Part shown: positions 50,676-59,803 of the stretch, in pieces
Layout: each line of letters opens with the position of its first letter
Position numbering within the stretch: position 1 is the stretch's first letter
The notes under the pieces: generated by a model
Seen by the model: the letters and a program-made list of their open reading frames with translations, nothing else
The model's database searches: none
What the model was told of the DNA's origin: nothing
Position numbers and translations under genes: made by a program
Assembly (NCBI GenBank): GCA_002083555.1
Contig: MSXN01000007.1
Coordinates: forward strand, 168,486 to 232,485
Direction of reading: 5' to 3'
Length of the DNA: 64,000 nt
DNA from: Nitrospira sp. ST-bin5
GTDB taxonomy: Bacteria; Nitrospirota; Nitrospiria; Nitrospirales; Nitrospiraceae

Positions 50676-50936
50676 TCATCCGATTTGTTCGAGGGGAATT
50701 CCTTCCTCGATCAGCATCACTGGAATGTTCTCGCGAATGGGGTAGAAGATCTTCTCGTCGGCGCGCACGAGACCGCCCTCTACTCGTTGAGTGACCCCAT
50801 GCTTGCCTCTATTCTGTAGCCCGCCACGACCAATCGCCTCGTTGACCCGTAGAATGAGGCCCTCCTCCGCCAGCGAGACCGGCTGTTTTGTTTCAGGACA
50901 GCAAAGAATTGCTAACAGATCCTTGTCAAGAGCCAT
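50676..50936 (-). CDS. Trm112-family protein
   Basis: This 86-residue protein is encoded on the minus strand from the ATG at 50936 ('MALDKDLLAILCCPETKQPV'); upstream in-frame codons lack a ribosome-binding site. The Trm112/YcaR fold is indicated by the N-terminal 'LLAILCCPETK' and the C-terminal 'IFYPIRENIPVMLIEEGIPL'. One zinc Cys pair of larger Trm112 proteins is reduced to 'CC'. In bacteria such proteins activate or stabilise partner methyltransferases or serve in cell-envelope pathways; the partner is not adjacent here. Confidence 0.85.
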   Translation of the reverse strand: MALDKDLLAILCCPETKQPVSLAEEGLILRVNEAIGRGGLQNRGKHGVTQRVEGGLVRADEKIFYPIRENIPVMLIEEGIPLEQIG

Positions 50937-51106
50937 CACGGTTTCCCTTCTTCGAGCGCAGACCCCAGTGTTGAGAGTTTCAGCGACCCTCAAGAATAGT
51001 GCACCATAAGCAGTGAGATCAAGAGACCGCAGAGTTCTTCTTTGGCACGGTGCTTTCTGTTACACTCGAAACATATACTTGGCTATCGTCATTCAGATGG
51101 AGTTCC

Positions 51107-51733
51107 ATGCTTCGAGGTATCTGGCATATTTTTGCTACAGGGCTCTTTCTCCTCGTCCCGGCTTGGGCCACCTATCTCATCCTCACCACCTTATTCTGGA
51201 CCCTCGATGAGCTGCTTACCAAAATGGTCGGCGACCGTCTCCCTCTTCACCTCCCTGGTCTTGGGCTCATCACCATGATTATCCTCGTCATCGCAGTGGG
51301 AGCGTTTACGACACACCTGGTCGGTCAACGCATCATGGCGTACATTGAGCGCCGGTTGGATCAGATTCCTCTGGTGCGCAGTATCTATCTGACGATGAAG
51401 GGGATGACCGACATCTTGAACTTTCGGTCGAGATTCGGCCAAAGCACGGTGGTGGCGTTTCCGTTCCCTCGGGATGGACTTTGGGCGTTGGGATTTGTCA
51501 TGGGAACAGCTCCCTCCGTGCTTCAGGTCTCACCCATCGATCGGCTTTTGATGGTCTTTGTTCCGACAGCCATACATCCATTTACCGGCTACCTCGCCTT
51601 TGTCCCGGAAGGGGAGGTGCGTGCCATCAATTTGCCAGCCGAAGATGCCATGAAGATGGAATTTTCCGCAGGGCTATTCAAGCCAGCGACTGGCTGGTTA
51701 CAACCCCCTCACGCATCACAGCGATCATTATGA
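51107..51733 (+). CDS. DUF502-family membrane protein
   Basis: This 208-residue protein of the DUF502 family has two N-terminal transmembrane helices ('IWHIFATGLFLLVPAWATYLILTTLFWTL' and 'GLGLITMIILVIAVGAFTTHLVG') and the conserved soluble part 'PLVRSIYLTMKGMTDIL', 'VVAFPFPRDGLWALGFVMG' and 'VFVPTAIHPFTGYLAFVPEG'. Function is unknown in bacteria. I start at ATG 51107 (MLRGIWH), as upstream codons are not hydrophobic in the family style. The end overlaps the next gene (ATGA). Confidence 0.88.
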   Translation: MLRGIWHIFATGLFLLVPAWATYLILTTLFWTLDELLTKMVGDRLPLHLPGLGLITMIILVIAVGAFTTHLVGQRIMAYIERRLDQIPLVRSIYLTMKGMTDILNFRSRFGQSTVVAFPFPRDGLWALGFVMGTAPSVLQVSPIDRLLMVFVPTAIHPFTGYLAFVPEGEVRAINLPAEDAMKMEFSAGLFKPATGWLQPPHASQRSL

Positions 51734-52245
51734 CGATTCTACAAGAATGGACTATCAGGCAGGGCCGTCTCGATGATATCGAACGCCTCGTCGCATTCAG
51801 TCAAGCCATGGCCTTGGAAACCGAAGGACGGCGATTAGAGGCGGATCGCCTTCAACGGGGGACGCGGGCTCTGCTGAATTCCACCATTCATGGATTTTTT
51901 CTGGTGGCAGAACAGCCCCTAACCAACCAGGTTGTAGGCCAACTGATGATCACCTATGAATGGAGCGACTGGCGCAATGCGGTATTTTGGTGGATCCAAA
52001 GCGTATATGTCGCCCCGGCCTGGCGGCGGAGGGGCGTCTTTCGGGAAATGCACGCGAAGGTGCTCGAGCGAGCGAAGGCTGATCCCGGGGTCTGCGGCGT
52101 GCGTCTCTATGTGGAGTCAGAAAATAGCGTCGCCCAAGACGTGTATCGACGTGTCGGTCTCAAGCCCTCGTCCTACTCCGTATTTGAAACGGATTTCGTG
52201 CTCGGTCACGCGCACAGCTTAAAAGATCGTCCGGACGAAGCATAG
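51730..52245 (+). CDS. GNAT-family N-acetyltransferase
   Basis: This 171-residue protein of the GCN5-related acetyltransferase fold has a central strand 'WWIQSVYVAPAWRRRGVFREMHAKVLERAK' (about residues 93-122), whose 'V.P..RRRGV' is the acetyl-CoA pyrophosphate-binding loop (motif A). It is followed by 'VRLYVESENSVAQDVYRRVGL'. The substrate is unknown. It is translationally coupled to the DUF502 gene by a four-base overlap. Confidence 0.88.
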   Translation: MTILQEWTIRQGRLDDIERLVAFSQAMALETEGRRLEADRLQRGTRALLNSTIHGFFLVAEQPLTNQVVGQLMITYEWSDWRNAVFWWIQSVYVAPAWRRRGVFREMHAKVLERAKADPGVCGVRLYVESENSVAQDVYRRVGLKPSSYSVFETDFVLGHAHSLKDRPDEA

Positions 52246-52260
52246 GGAGGAAGGGACCAA

Positions 52261-52647
52261 ATGTCAGTAAGATGCGTTCTTGGAATCGCACTCTTAGGCC
52301 TACTACTCACGCAAGGGTGTGCCTTCAGCCGAGGCACCCTCGGAGATGAAATCAGAGCGGATGCGATCGCCTCCATCAAGAAAGGCACATCGTCAAAAGC
52401 CGAAGTGCTTGCAGCGCTTGGTGCGCCTGATCGAGTGCTGCAAGTCAACGGACGAGACGTCTATCAATATTATCGATACGATGCCAAAGCGGGCAGTCTT
52501 CTGTTGATTCTTGTTAACTTTTCACGGCTCTCAGTTAAGAGCGATGATCTGTTTGTGATCATGAGTCGAGAAGGAACGGTCGAAGATGTGATTGCCTCGA
52601 AGCGTACGGACGGGATGGAGTTTCGGTTCTGGCCGTTCGGAGATTGA
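52261..52647 (+). CDS. Lipoprotein, SmpA/OmlA-like
   Basis: This 128-residue lipoprotein has a signal and lipobox 'LLGLLLTQGC' (Cys20). The mature part 'IRADAIASIKKGTSSKAEVLAALGAPDRVL' is the repeat unit of SmpA/BamE-like folds. It probably lies on the outer membrane or inner leaflet facing the periplasm. The next gene encodes a second lipoprotein of the same kind, so the pair likely arose by duplication. Confidence 0.8.
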   Translation: MSVRCVLGIALLGLLLTQGCAFSRGTLGDEIRADAIASIKKGTSSKAEVLAALGAPDRVLQVNGRDVYQYYRYDAKAGSLLLILVNFSRLSVKSDDLFVIMSREGTVEDVIASKRTDGMEFRFWPFGD

Positions 52648-52648
52648 A

Positions 52649-53074
52649 ATGATCACTCGTCGAGCGTGGGTTTGCCATAGCCTCTTGATCGTGCTTTTGT
52701 GCTTCGCCGCTGCTGGCTGTAATGTCATTCGCATTACGTTAAATTCGCCAATCAGTCCAGATGATGTGGCGTTCATCGAGTCAGGGAAAACCACTCTCAG
52801 TGATGTCATCATAAAGTTGGGTGCGCCGGATTCAATTACCGACTCCTATCTGGGAGTCGTAGCCACCTATCGTTTTCTCGACATGAAGTATTCGCGGGTA
52901 AACTTCGGGTGGTTGGTTAAGCCCTGGTCTCCAGTGGATCCTGACTTAATTGTTTCTCGTACAGGGTTTGGGGTTGATGCGTTTGAACTTTTCTGTGACC
53001 AGAATTGGGTTGTGACACATCAGAGTTTTCTACGCCAGCTTTCCGGCCCTCGATTCAATCCGTATCCGTTTTAG
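52649..53074 (+). CDS. Second SmpA/BamE-like lipoprotein
   Basis: This 141-residue protein has a signal peptide with lipobox 'CFAAAGC' (Cys24) and a mature part 'ISPDDVAFIESGKTTLSDVIIKLGAPDSITDSYLG', the same helix-turn motif as the preceding lipoprotein. The gene begins one base after the stop of that gene. The remainder is beta-rich. Function unknown; envelope role inferred. Confidence 0.75.
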   Translation: MITRRAWVCHSLLIVLLCFAAAGCNVIRITLNSPISPDDVAFIESGKTTLSDVIIKLGAPDSITDSYLGVVATYRFLDMKYSRVNFGWLVKPWSPVDPDLIVSRTGFGVDAFELFCDQNWVVTHQSFLRQLSGPRFNPYPF

Positions 53075-53131
53075 GCTCATGCCCAAGCATCATCGGTTCC
53101 CCATTTGCTGCCCCCTACTCCTCCGTCTATA

Positions 53132-53998
53132 ATGCCGATCATGGATATGGGCTCTCCTGAAGATCGTGCTTTCTTCGACGCCATCGTCGCATCTTCATCG
53201 TATATCCCTGCCGACCGTGATACCGAATTTATGCAGCGGGAGGAACTGCGTCCGCTGAGGCTGGGTCTTGAACTGCTCAAGCCTGAACTGATTCAAAAAG
53301 AGCACGGAATCCAATCCACGATCGTGGTCTTCGGCAGTGCCCGCGTCCAGGAGCCTGTCGCTGCCGAGTTAGCCCTGCTCACCGCGGAGCGCGCCGCTGC
53401 CGAGCACCCAAACGATCCGGTCTTCCAGTGTCACGTCGCCGTGGCCAAGCGACAACAGGAGCTTTCCAAGTACTATGCGGTCGCCCGTGAATTTGCTCGG
53501 TTAGTATCCAGTTCCTGCCAGATCGACGGGAGATGCGACTATGTCATCGTGACCGGCGGGGGGCCGGGCATCATGGAAGCGGCTAACCGTGGAGCGGCAG
53601 ACGTGCAGGCCAAGTCCATCGGGTTGAACATTACCCTGCCGCATGAGCAGCACCCGAATCCCTACATCACCCCAGAGCTGTGTTTCCAATTTCGATATTT
53701 TGCACTCCGTAAGATGCACTTTCTTATTCGCGCGAAAGCTCTGGTTGCATTTCCCGGGGGCTTCGGCACGCTCGACGAACTGTTTGAAACATTGACCCTC
53801 ATTCAAACCGGCAAAGTGACCGAGGTCAGCGTCGTGCTGGTCGGTCGGGCATTCTGGGAACGCTTGATCAATTGGGAGTTTCTCGTCGAGCAAGGATTGA
53901 TCGGTCCTCAAGACCTGGGTCTCTTTCACTACGCAGAGACCGCGCAGGAAGCGTGGGATCTGATTGCCCGCAACCATGCTGTGAGGCTCAAGCAATGA
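53132..53998 (+). CDS. LOG-family (TIGR00730-like) nucleotide-processing protein
   Basis: This protein of about 288 residues has the two LOG/lysine-decarboxylase-like motifs: 'VIVTGGGPGIMEAANRGA' (about residues 139-156) and 'ALVAFPGGFGTLDELFETLTLIQ' (about 212-234), the PGGxGTxxE signature. Such proteins release cytokinin-like bases or hydrolyse nucleoside monophosphates. An N-terminal extension of about 60 residues is longer than in the minimal family. I use the ATG at 53132; one upstream (53105) is possible. The end overlaps the next gene (ATGA). Confidence 0.85.
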   Translation: MPIMDMGSPEDRAFFDAIVASSSYIPADRDTEFMQREELRPLRLGLELLKPELIQKEHGIQSTIVVFGSARVQEPVAAELALLTAERAAAEHPNDPVFQCHVAVAKRQQELSKYYAVAREFARLVSSSCQIDGRCDYVIVTGGGPGIMEAANRGAADVQAKSIGLNITLPHEQHPNPYITPELCFQFRYFALRKMHFLIRAKALVAFPGGFGTLDELFETLTLIQTGKVTEVSVVLVGRAFWERLINWEFLVEQGLIGPQDLGLFHYAETAQEAWDLIARNHAVRLKQ

Positions 53999-55392
53999 AA
54001 CTCTCCTTCCATGGCGCAGCCCGCTCGGTGACCGGGAGCCGGCATCTGATCGAGACCTCCAGTTGCCGGCTGCTGCTGGACTGCGGCATGTTTCAAGGCA
54101 GGCGAGAAGAAGCGGCGATCCAGAATCGTGAACTCGGCTTTGATCCAAAGGGATTGTCCGCCGTCCTCCTCTCGCATGCGCACATCGATCATTCCGGTGC
54201 CCTGCCGATGTTGATGCAACAGCGCTTTTCCGGCAAAGTCCACCTCACGCGTGCGACCGCGGATCTCACCGCGATCATGCTGCAGGATGCGGCCAGGATT
54301 CAGGAAAGCGACTGCCGCTATGTGAATAAGAAAGAGAGGCGAAGAGGTAAGAAGTGCGTGCAGCCCTTATTCGATAGCGATGATGTCGAGGCCATCACCA
54401 GGCGATTTGTCGGTGAGCGCTATCACGATGGAATCAAGATTGCCCCGCGGGTCACGGCGACGTTTCACGATGCCGGGCATATCCTCGGATCGGCTGCTGT
54501 CCGCGTAAAGTACACGGTCAGAGGGAATACGACGGCCGTCCTTTTTAGCGGCGATCTGGGCCGATCGCACATGCCTATTTTGCGTGATCCGGAACCGCCG
54601 CCCCCCTGTGATGTGCTCATTTTGGAATCAACGTATGGCGACCGTCTGCATGAACAAGCAGGGGAGGAGATGAAGAAGAAGGCCGAAGAGTTGATCGCCC
54701 ACGCCAAATCGCACAAAAGCAAAATTATTGTGCCTGCTTTTGCTGTCGGGCGAACGCAGGAGCTCGTGATGCGGATCAAAGAACTCGTCGCCGAGGATCG
54801 CATTGATCCGATTCCCATCTATATTGATTCTCCGCTGGCATCCAGGGCCACCGAGGTGTTTCGCCGTCATCCTGAATGCTATGATGAGGAAACCTATCGC
54901 ACGTTTACGGCAGACGGCGACCCCTTTGCGTCGCGCTATATCCGCTTTGTCTCGTCGCCGGACGACAGCAAACGACTCAATACGATGAAGGGGCCGATGG
55001 TCATTATCTCCTCTTCAGGCATGTGTGAAGGCGGGCGCGTACTCCATCACTTAAAGCATGCCATCGAAGACGAGGCCAACGTCATTGTGTTCGTCGGGTT
55101 TCAAGCCGAGCACACGCTGGGGCGCAAGCTCGTCGAAGGCTGGGACGTGGTGCCGATCTTCGGAGTGCCTACGAAACGGCGAGCCCGGGTCGTGAAATTC
55201 AACGGACTCTCGGCCCATGCTGACCGCAACGATCTCTTGGCCTATGTCCGTGCGATCAATCCGCTCCCCACCAAAGTCTTTATCGTCCATGGCGAAGAGA
55301 AGCAGGCCCTGTCGTTAGGCGTGGCGATTCAGAGTGAACATCCCTCCATCGACGTGACTATTCCACATCGAGGATCGAGCCATGAGATCTAG
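53995..55392 (+). CDS. Metallo-beta-lactamase/beta-CASP RNase
   Basis: This 465-residue nuclease of the CPSF/RNase J-like MBL family has 'SHAHIDHSGALP' (HxHxDH, about residues 58-69), 'HDAGHILGSA', 'FSGDLG', 'LILESTYGDR', then the beta-CASP part 'IIVPAFAVGRTQELVMRIKEL', 'MVIISSSGMCEGGRVLHHLKH' and the last motif 'NGLSAHADRNDLLAY'. It should act as an endo/exoribonuclease with two zinc ions. All motifs are intact. It overlaps the LOG gene by four bases and the next gene by 11. Confidence 0.93.
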   Translation: MKLSFHGAARSVTGSRHLIETSSCRLLLDCGMFQGRREEAAIQNRELGFDPKGLSAVLLSHAHIDHSGALPMLMQQRFSGKVHLTRATADLTAIMLQDAARIQESDCRYVNKKERRRGKKCVQPLFDSDDVEAITRRFVGERYHDGIKIAPRVTATFHDAGHILGSAAVRVKYTVRGNTTAVLFSGDLGRSHMPILRDPEPPPPCDVLILESTYGDRLHEQAGEEMKKKAEELIAHAKSHKSKIIVPAFAVGRTQELVMRIKELVAEDRIDPIPIYIDSPLASRATEVFRRHPECYDEETYRTFTADGDPFASRYIRFVSSPDDSKRLNTMKGPMVIISSSGMCEGGRVLHHLKHAIEDEANVIVFVGFQAEHTLGRKLVEGWDVVPIFGVPTKRRARVVKFNGLSAHADRNDLLAYVRAINPLPTKVFIVHGEEKQALSLGVAIQSEHPSIDVTIPHRGSSHEI

Positions 55393-56575
55393 GAGGCGAG
55401 TGGCGCTGGCAGTGGCCGTTTGCCTCGCCGGACTGAGCGGCTGGTCGATGGCCGGCGCGGCGGAGGAGACGGACGCGCGACAGCGTGTCCGTAATCTGGG
55501 AGTCATCATCGGGAACTATGTACCCGGTTCGTTCAACGCGATCACGGATGTGCCTGGTGTCAAGGTCGGGCATCAGACCCTCATCTCAGGGGAGGGGGCG
55601 CTGAAGCCTGGGCAAGGGCCGGTGCGCACGGGCGTGACCGTGATCATTCCGCGCGATGATGTGTGGCATAAGAAGGTGGCGGCTGGTTCCTTTGTCCTCA
55701 ACGGCACGGGAGAGATGACTGGCCTGTCCTGGGTGGCGGAGTCGGGCTTTCTGGAATATCCCATTGCACTCACGAACACCCTGAATGTCCCGCGCGTGGC
55801 CAACGGCGTCATGAGCTGGATGATCAAACAATATCCGGCGATCGGCATCGAGGACGACACGCTCACGCCGGTCGTCGCCGAATGTGACGACGGGCGACTG
55901 AATGACATTCAAGGCCGCCACGTGTCTGAGCAGGATGTCATCGCCGCGCTCGATGGCGCGACCAGTGGCCCAGTCAAAGAAGGAACCGTCGGCGCCGGTA
56001 CCGGTATGGTTTCGTATGGATTTAAAGGCGGCATCGGAACGGCCTCACGCATCGTGCCGGAAAAGGAAGGCGGCTATACGATTGGCGTATTGGTCAATGC
56101 GAACCACGGCCGGAAACCGGAACTCGTCGTGGGAGGTGTACCGGTCGGGAAGCTGTACGACTCTCCCGTGCAGGTGTCGGAGGCGCTCGCGCCGGGTCAG
56201 AGCGAAGGCTCCATCATCATCGTCATTGCGACCGATGCGCCGCTCGATGGTCGTCAACTGACGCGAGTAGCCAAGCGCGCCGCGCTTGGCCTGGCCCGCA
56301 CCGGCTCGACCGCACGCCATGGCAGCGGCGATTTCATCCTCGCCTTCTCCACCGCCAATGTCATTCCGCACTATCCCAAAGAACCCACCTATACCCTGAC
56401 CCATCTCGCCGACACCCATCTGAATCCGATGATTACCGCCACCGTGGAGGCTACCGAAGAGGCGATCCTCAACGCCCTCAGCATGGCCACCACCGTTGTC
56501 GGTCGCGACGGCCATCGTGTGGAGGCCATCAATCTGGATTGGCTCAAAGCCTTGGCCTCCGGATCAAGACCCTGA
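55382..56575 (+). CDS. DmpA-family (S58) aminopeptidase-like protein, exported
   Basis: This 397-residue protein has an N-terminal signal peptide ('VALAVAVCLAGLSGWSMAGAAE') and the S58/DmpA fold, seen as 'FNAITDVPGVKVGHQTLI', 'GTVGAGTGMVSYGFKGGIGTASR' and 'YTIGVLVNANHGRKPEL'. In DmpA and BapA the last block contains the Ser at which the chain self-cleaves and which then serves as nucleophile. Here the equivalent position reads as Ala, from my alignment by eye. If so the protein may not self-process. It acts on D-amino or beta-peptides in known members; role here unknown. Confidence 0.82.
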   Translation: MRSRRRVALAVAVCLAGLSGWSMAGAAEETDARQRVRNLGVIIGNYVPGSFNAITDVPGVKVGHQTLISGEGALKPGQGPVRTGVTVIIPRDDVWHKKVAAGSFVLNGTGEMTGLSWVAESGFLEYPIALTNTLNVPRVANGVMSWMIKQYPAIGIEDDTLTPVVAECDDGRLNDIQGRHVSEQDVIAALDGATSGPVKEGTVGAGTGMVSYGFKGGIGTASRIVPEKEGGYTIGVLVNANHGRKPELVVGGVPVGKLYDSPVQVSEALAPGQSEGSIIIVIATDAPLDGRQLTRVAKRAALGLARTGSTARHGSGDFILAFSTANVIPHYPKEPTYTLTHLADTHLNPMITATVEATEEAILNALSMATTVVGRDGHRVEAINLDWLKALASGSRP

Positions 56576-56760
56576 TATTTTAGCTCAAGGATAACAGCTG
56601 GCCTTCCGCGCGCTCCCGAAGACTGAAGGGATCCAGTCGAGGGTGATCCAACTTCCGCACTTGTTAGTCCAGGATAGTTATGATGAAACTGTGCGCTTGC
56701 AATTCTCGCCGGTGGCTCGTTATCCTGCCATCGAACTGCAGATCTTAGGAGTGTCCTTCG

Positions 56761-56988
56761 ATGAATGAATATCAAATTGGCGGTGGATTGCGTCTTCTGA
56801 CGGCGGTGGAGAAGACGGAAGCCTTTGCCGAGTTTCTCAAGACGCGGATGACGCGCGCGCTGGAGACGGAAGATCCCACCGAATTGCATTACTTGCTGGC
56901 GCAGCTCGACGACTATCACTCGTATCTCTGGCGGTATTATAAAAAACTCGCGAGTGACCGATCCGAACGCATGAATCCCGGCGTGTAA
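56761..56988 (+). CDS. Small hypothetical protein
   Basis: This 75-residue helical soluble protein ('EKTEAFAEFLKTRMTRALETEDPTELHYLLAQLDDYHSYLWRYYKKL') starts after 'TTAGGAGTGTCCTTCG'. It lies 16 bases before the FIST gene and may be co-transcribed. Family unknown. Confidence 0.6.
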   Translation: MNEYQIGGGLRLLTAVEKTEAFAEFLKTRMTRALETEDPTELHYLLAQLDDYHSYLWRYYKKLASDRSERMNPGV

Positions 56989-57004
56989 CGGGACCACAAT
57001 CTCC

Positions 57005-58231
57005 ATGCCCAGCTTGTCTCCGACATCCCCCATCCAGGCCGCGACGTTCCAGTTTGTCTCCGCGGTGTCCCGCAATCCTGATACGGAAGCTGCCGCCCGT
57101 GATTTGGTCGATGAAGTGCGGGCCAAGTTGGGCGGCGTGACGCCCGACCTCGCGTTCGTGTTCTTTTCCTCTCACCATGTGTCTCGTGCTGAGCTGCTCG
57201 CCGAGACCATGACCGATGTACTGGGGGCGAGAGTCTCGCTCGGCTGTAGCGGCGAAGGGGTCATTGCCGGGGCGGAAGAGCTGGAAACGTCTCCCGCCGT
57301 CACGTTGTGGACGGCGTGCCTTCCCGATGTCACCCTCACGCCCGTCCGACTCTCGTTCTCGCAAACACAGGATCAATTTTCGTTGCCGGGCTGGCCTGAA
57401 TCCGACGGGCAAGAGGGCACATTTCTCCTCCTCGCCGATCCGTTCTCCACTCCGATGCAGGATGTCCTGAGTCTTTTGGAAGAACGCTATCCGGGGGCGG
57501 CGGCGATCGGAGGATTGGCCGGTGGCGGGCAGGATGCCGGTGAGAATCGGCTCTTTCTCGGACGGCAAACATTTGAAAACGGGTTGGTCGGAGTTCGGGT
57601 TAGCGGTCCGATCGAGGTACGCCCGGTCATCTCACAAGGGTGCCGCCCGATCGGCGAGCGCTATGTGGTGACGAAAGCGGAGCATAATCTCGTGCACGAG
57701 ATGGGCGGAACGCCGGCATTGACACGTCTTCAAGCCGTCTTCGAGTCACTCGGAGGGGATGATCGGCGCCGGGCGCACCGGGCACTCCATGTCGGTATCG
57801 TGATCGATGAGCATCGCAACCGGTTTGAGCGGGGCGATTTTCTCGTGCGCAATCTGGTCGGTGCCGACCAATCGACCGGTGCGGTGGCCATTGGCGATGT
57901 CGTGCAGGAAGGACAGACGGTCCAATTTCACCTGCGCGATGCCAAGTCGGCGAGCGAAGACCTGCATTTGTTGCTGGCGGCCGATCGCTCACGGCATCCG
58001 AACGCGCCGCTCGGGGCCCTTGTGTTTAGCTGCTGCGGGCGTGGTCAGGGGCTGTTCGGGCGGCCGCATCATGATTCGGGCGTGCTGGCGGAACGCTTGG
58101 GGCAGATTCCGGTTGCCGGATTTTTTGCACAAGGCGAGATCGGCCCGGTCGGCGGGCGCAACTTTCTTCACGGGTACACCGCCAGCATGGCGCTGTTTGC
58201 TCAGCCGACATCCAAAGCAGGGGCGCAATGA
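57005..58231 (+). CDS. FIST-domain sensory protein
   Basis: This 408-residue protein has the FIST N and FIST C domains typical of small-ligand sensory modules: 'ARVSLGCSGEGVIAGAEELE' (about residues 79-98) and 'YPGAAAIGGLAGGGQD', then in the C-part 'GALVFSCCGRGQGLFGRPHHDS' and 'PVAGFFAQGEIGPVGGRNFLHGYTASM'. FIST proteins are thought to bind amino acids and sit near signalling or nitrogen-metabolism genes. No output domain is attached. Its stop overlaps the FKBP start. Confidence 0.9.
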   Translation: MPSLSPTSPIQAATFQFVSAVSRNPDTEAAARDLVDEVRAKLGGVTPDLAFVFFSSHHVSRAELLAETMTDVLGARVSLGCSGEGVIAGAEELETSPAVTLWTACLPDVTLTPVRLSFSQTQDQFSLPGWPESDGQEGTFLLLADPFSTPMQDVLSLLEERYPGAAAIGGLAGGGQDAGENRLFLGRQTFENGLVGVRVSGPIEVRPVISQGCRPIGERYVVTKAEHNLVHEMGGTPALTRLQAVFESLGGDDRRRAHRALHVGIVIDEHRNRFERGDFLVRNLVGADQSTGAVAIGDVVQEGQTVQFHLRDAKSASEDLHLLLAADRSRHPNAPLGALVFSCCGRGQGLFGRPHHDSGVLAERLGQIPVAGFFAQGEIGPVGGRNFLHGYTASMALFAQPTSKAGAQ

Positions 58232-58680
58232 ATAACCTGTATCGCGGCATCGTGTTCGGTGCAATCGTCGTGATGTGTAGTCCATCTATAGGAGTAGGAG
58301 GCAGCATGAGCGGGAACGAGTCATCGGCATCGGAAGGAAAAGAAATCACGACGTCATCCGGTTTGCAATACATCGATCAAGTTGTAGGAACGGGCGATAC
58401 CGCGAAGGCGGGACAGACGGTCTCCGTTCATTACACCGGTTGGCTCACGAATGGAAAGAAGTTCGATAGCTCCGTGGACCGTGGGCAGCCCTTCTCGTTC
58501 CGGCTTGGCATCGGCCAGGTGATCAAGGGATGGGACGAAGGTGTGCAAGGGATGAAAATCGGCGGGAAGCGCAAGCTGACGATTCCCTCGAACCTCGGCT
58601 ATGGGGCGCGCGGAGCCGGCGGGCTCATTCCTCCTCATGCCACACTCGTGTTCGATGTCGAATTACTTGGCCTGCAGTAA
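58228..58680 (+). CDS. FKBP-type peptidyl-prolyl isomerase, exported
   Basis: This 150-residue protein has an N-terminal hydrophobic stretch ('IVFGAIVVMCSPSIGVGGSM'), probably a signal peptide or anchor, and one FKBP domain: 'GQTVSVHYTGWLTNGKKFDSS', 'GQPFSFRLGIGQVIKGWDEG' and 'IPSNLGYGARGAGGLIPPHATLVFDVELL'. It catalyses proline isomerisation, here likely in the periplasm. All active-site aromatics are present. Confidence 0.93.
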   Translation: MNNLYRGIVFGAIVVMCSPSIGVGGSMSGNESSASEGKEITTSSGLQYIDQVVGTGDTAKAGQTVSVHYTGWLTNGKKFDSSVDRGQPFSFRLGIGQVIKGWDEGVQGMKIGGKRKLTIPSNLGYGARGAGGLIPPHATLVFDVELLGLQ

Positions 58681-58692
58681 CTAGTCATTTCG

Positions 58693-59793
58693 ATGCAGCA
58701 GACACCACTCATTGCCCAACATCGAGCTGCCGGAGCCAAGCTGGTCGATTTTGCCGGCTGGGAGATGCCGATCCAGTATTCAGGCGTGCTGGACGAGTAC
58801 TATACCGTCCGCAGCAAGGCCGGCCTCTTCGACGTCAGCCATATGGGCCGTCTGATGGTATCGGGAGCCAGCGCACTTGCATTTCTCCAATCGGTCACGA
58901 CGAACGATGTGGCCAAGCTGGCAGTCGGCCAGGCGCACTACTCCATGGTATGCAACGACGAGGGCGGAATTAAGGACGATATCTTTGTCTACCGGTTGAA
59001 GCCAGCGGAGTATCTGCTTTGCGTCAATGCATCGAATCGCGGCAAGGTACTGACCTGGTTACAGGCCCACCCGCGTGACGCGAACGTCGTCCTGGAAGAC
59101 CATTCGGACCAGATGGCCCAAATCGCCCTCCAGGGGCCAATTTCCAAAGATATTATGATCGCCTTGGGTGGCACGGCGGTAATGACACTGAAGCTTCACC
59201 ACAGCTGCGAGGCAACACTTGCGTCGATCCCGACTATCATCGCGCGGACCGGTTATACCGGTGAACTCGGGTATGAATTGTATGCATCAGCCGACCGTAT
59301 CGGTGCGTTGTGGGAGCGAATCGTTGAAGGCGGAGCTCCGAAAGGACTGAAGCCGGCAGGATTGGGCTCGCGCGACCTGTTGCGTCTGGAAATGGGTTAT
59401 CTCCTCTACGGCAACGATATCGATGAAACGACCACTCCGATCGAAGCGGCCGTCGAGTGGACGGTGAGCGTCGAGAAGGGGGATTTCGCCGGGCGTACGA
59501 AGCTGCTCGCGCAGAAGGACGGCGGGCCGGCCAAGCGCTTTGTCGGATTCGAATTATTGGAAAAGGCGGTACCGCGGCATGGCTGCAAGATCCTCGATGC
59601 CCGCTCGTCCGAACCCATCGGCGAGGTGTCCAGCGGAAATCTTTCGCCGATCCTTCAGAAGGGGATCGGTCTGGGCTATGTGCCATCTGCTTACTCAACG
59701 ATTGGCTCGAAGATCACGATTGATATTCGAGGCAAGGCCGTGCCCGCGCAGATTGTGAAAACACCGTTCTATCGGAAGCCCAAGAGCACGTAA
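58693..59793 (+). CDS. gcvT: Glycine cleavage system T protein (aminomethyltransferase)
   Basis: This 366-residue GcvT transfers the methylene group of the aminomethyl-lipoyl H protein to tetrahydrofolate. Motifs include 'KLVDFAGWEMPIQYSGVLDEY', 'AGLFDVSHMGRL', 'ARTGYTGELGYELY' and 'GLGSRDLLRLEMGYLLYGNDIDETTTPIEAAVEWTV'. The length is normal. GcvH and GcvP are not adjacent in this window. The gene is followed after ten bases by the NUDIX gene, so it may be cotranscribed with it. Confidence 0.95.
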   Translation: MQQTPLIAQHRAAGAKLVDFAGWEMPIQYSGVLDEYYTVRSKAGLFDVSHMGRLMVSGASALAFLQSVTTNDVAKLAVGQAHYSMVCNDEGGIKDDIFVYRLKPAEYLLCVNASNRGKVLTWLQAHPRDANVVLEDHSDQMAQIALQGPISKDIMIALGGTAVMTLKLHHSCEATLASIPTIIARTGYTGELGYELYASADRIGALWERIVEGGAPKGLKPAGLGSRDLLRLEMGYLLYGNDIDETTTPIEAAVEWTVSVEKGDFAGRTKLLAQKDGGPAKRFVGFELLEKAVPRHGCKILDARSSEPIGEVSSGNLSPILQKGIGLGYVPSAYSTIGSKITIDIRGKAVPAQIVKTPFYRKPKST

Positions 59794-59803
59794 CGGACAG
59801 GCT

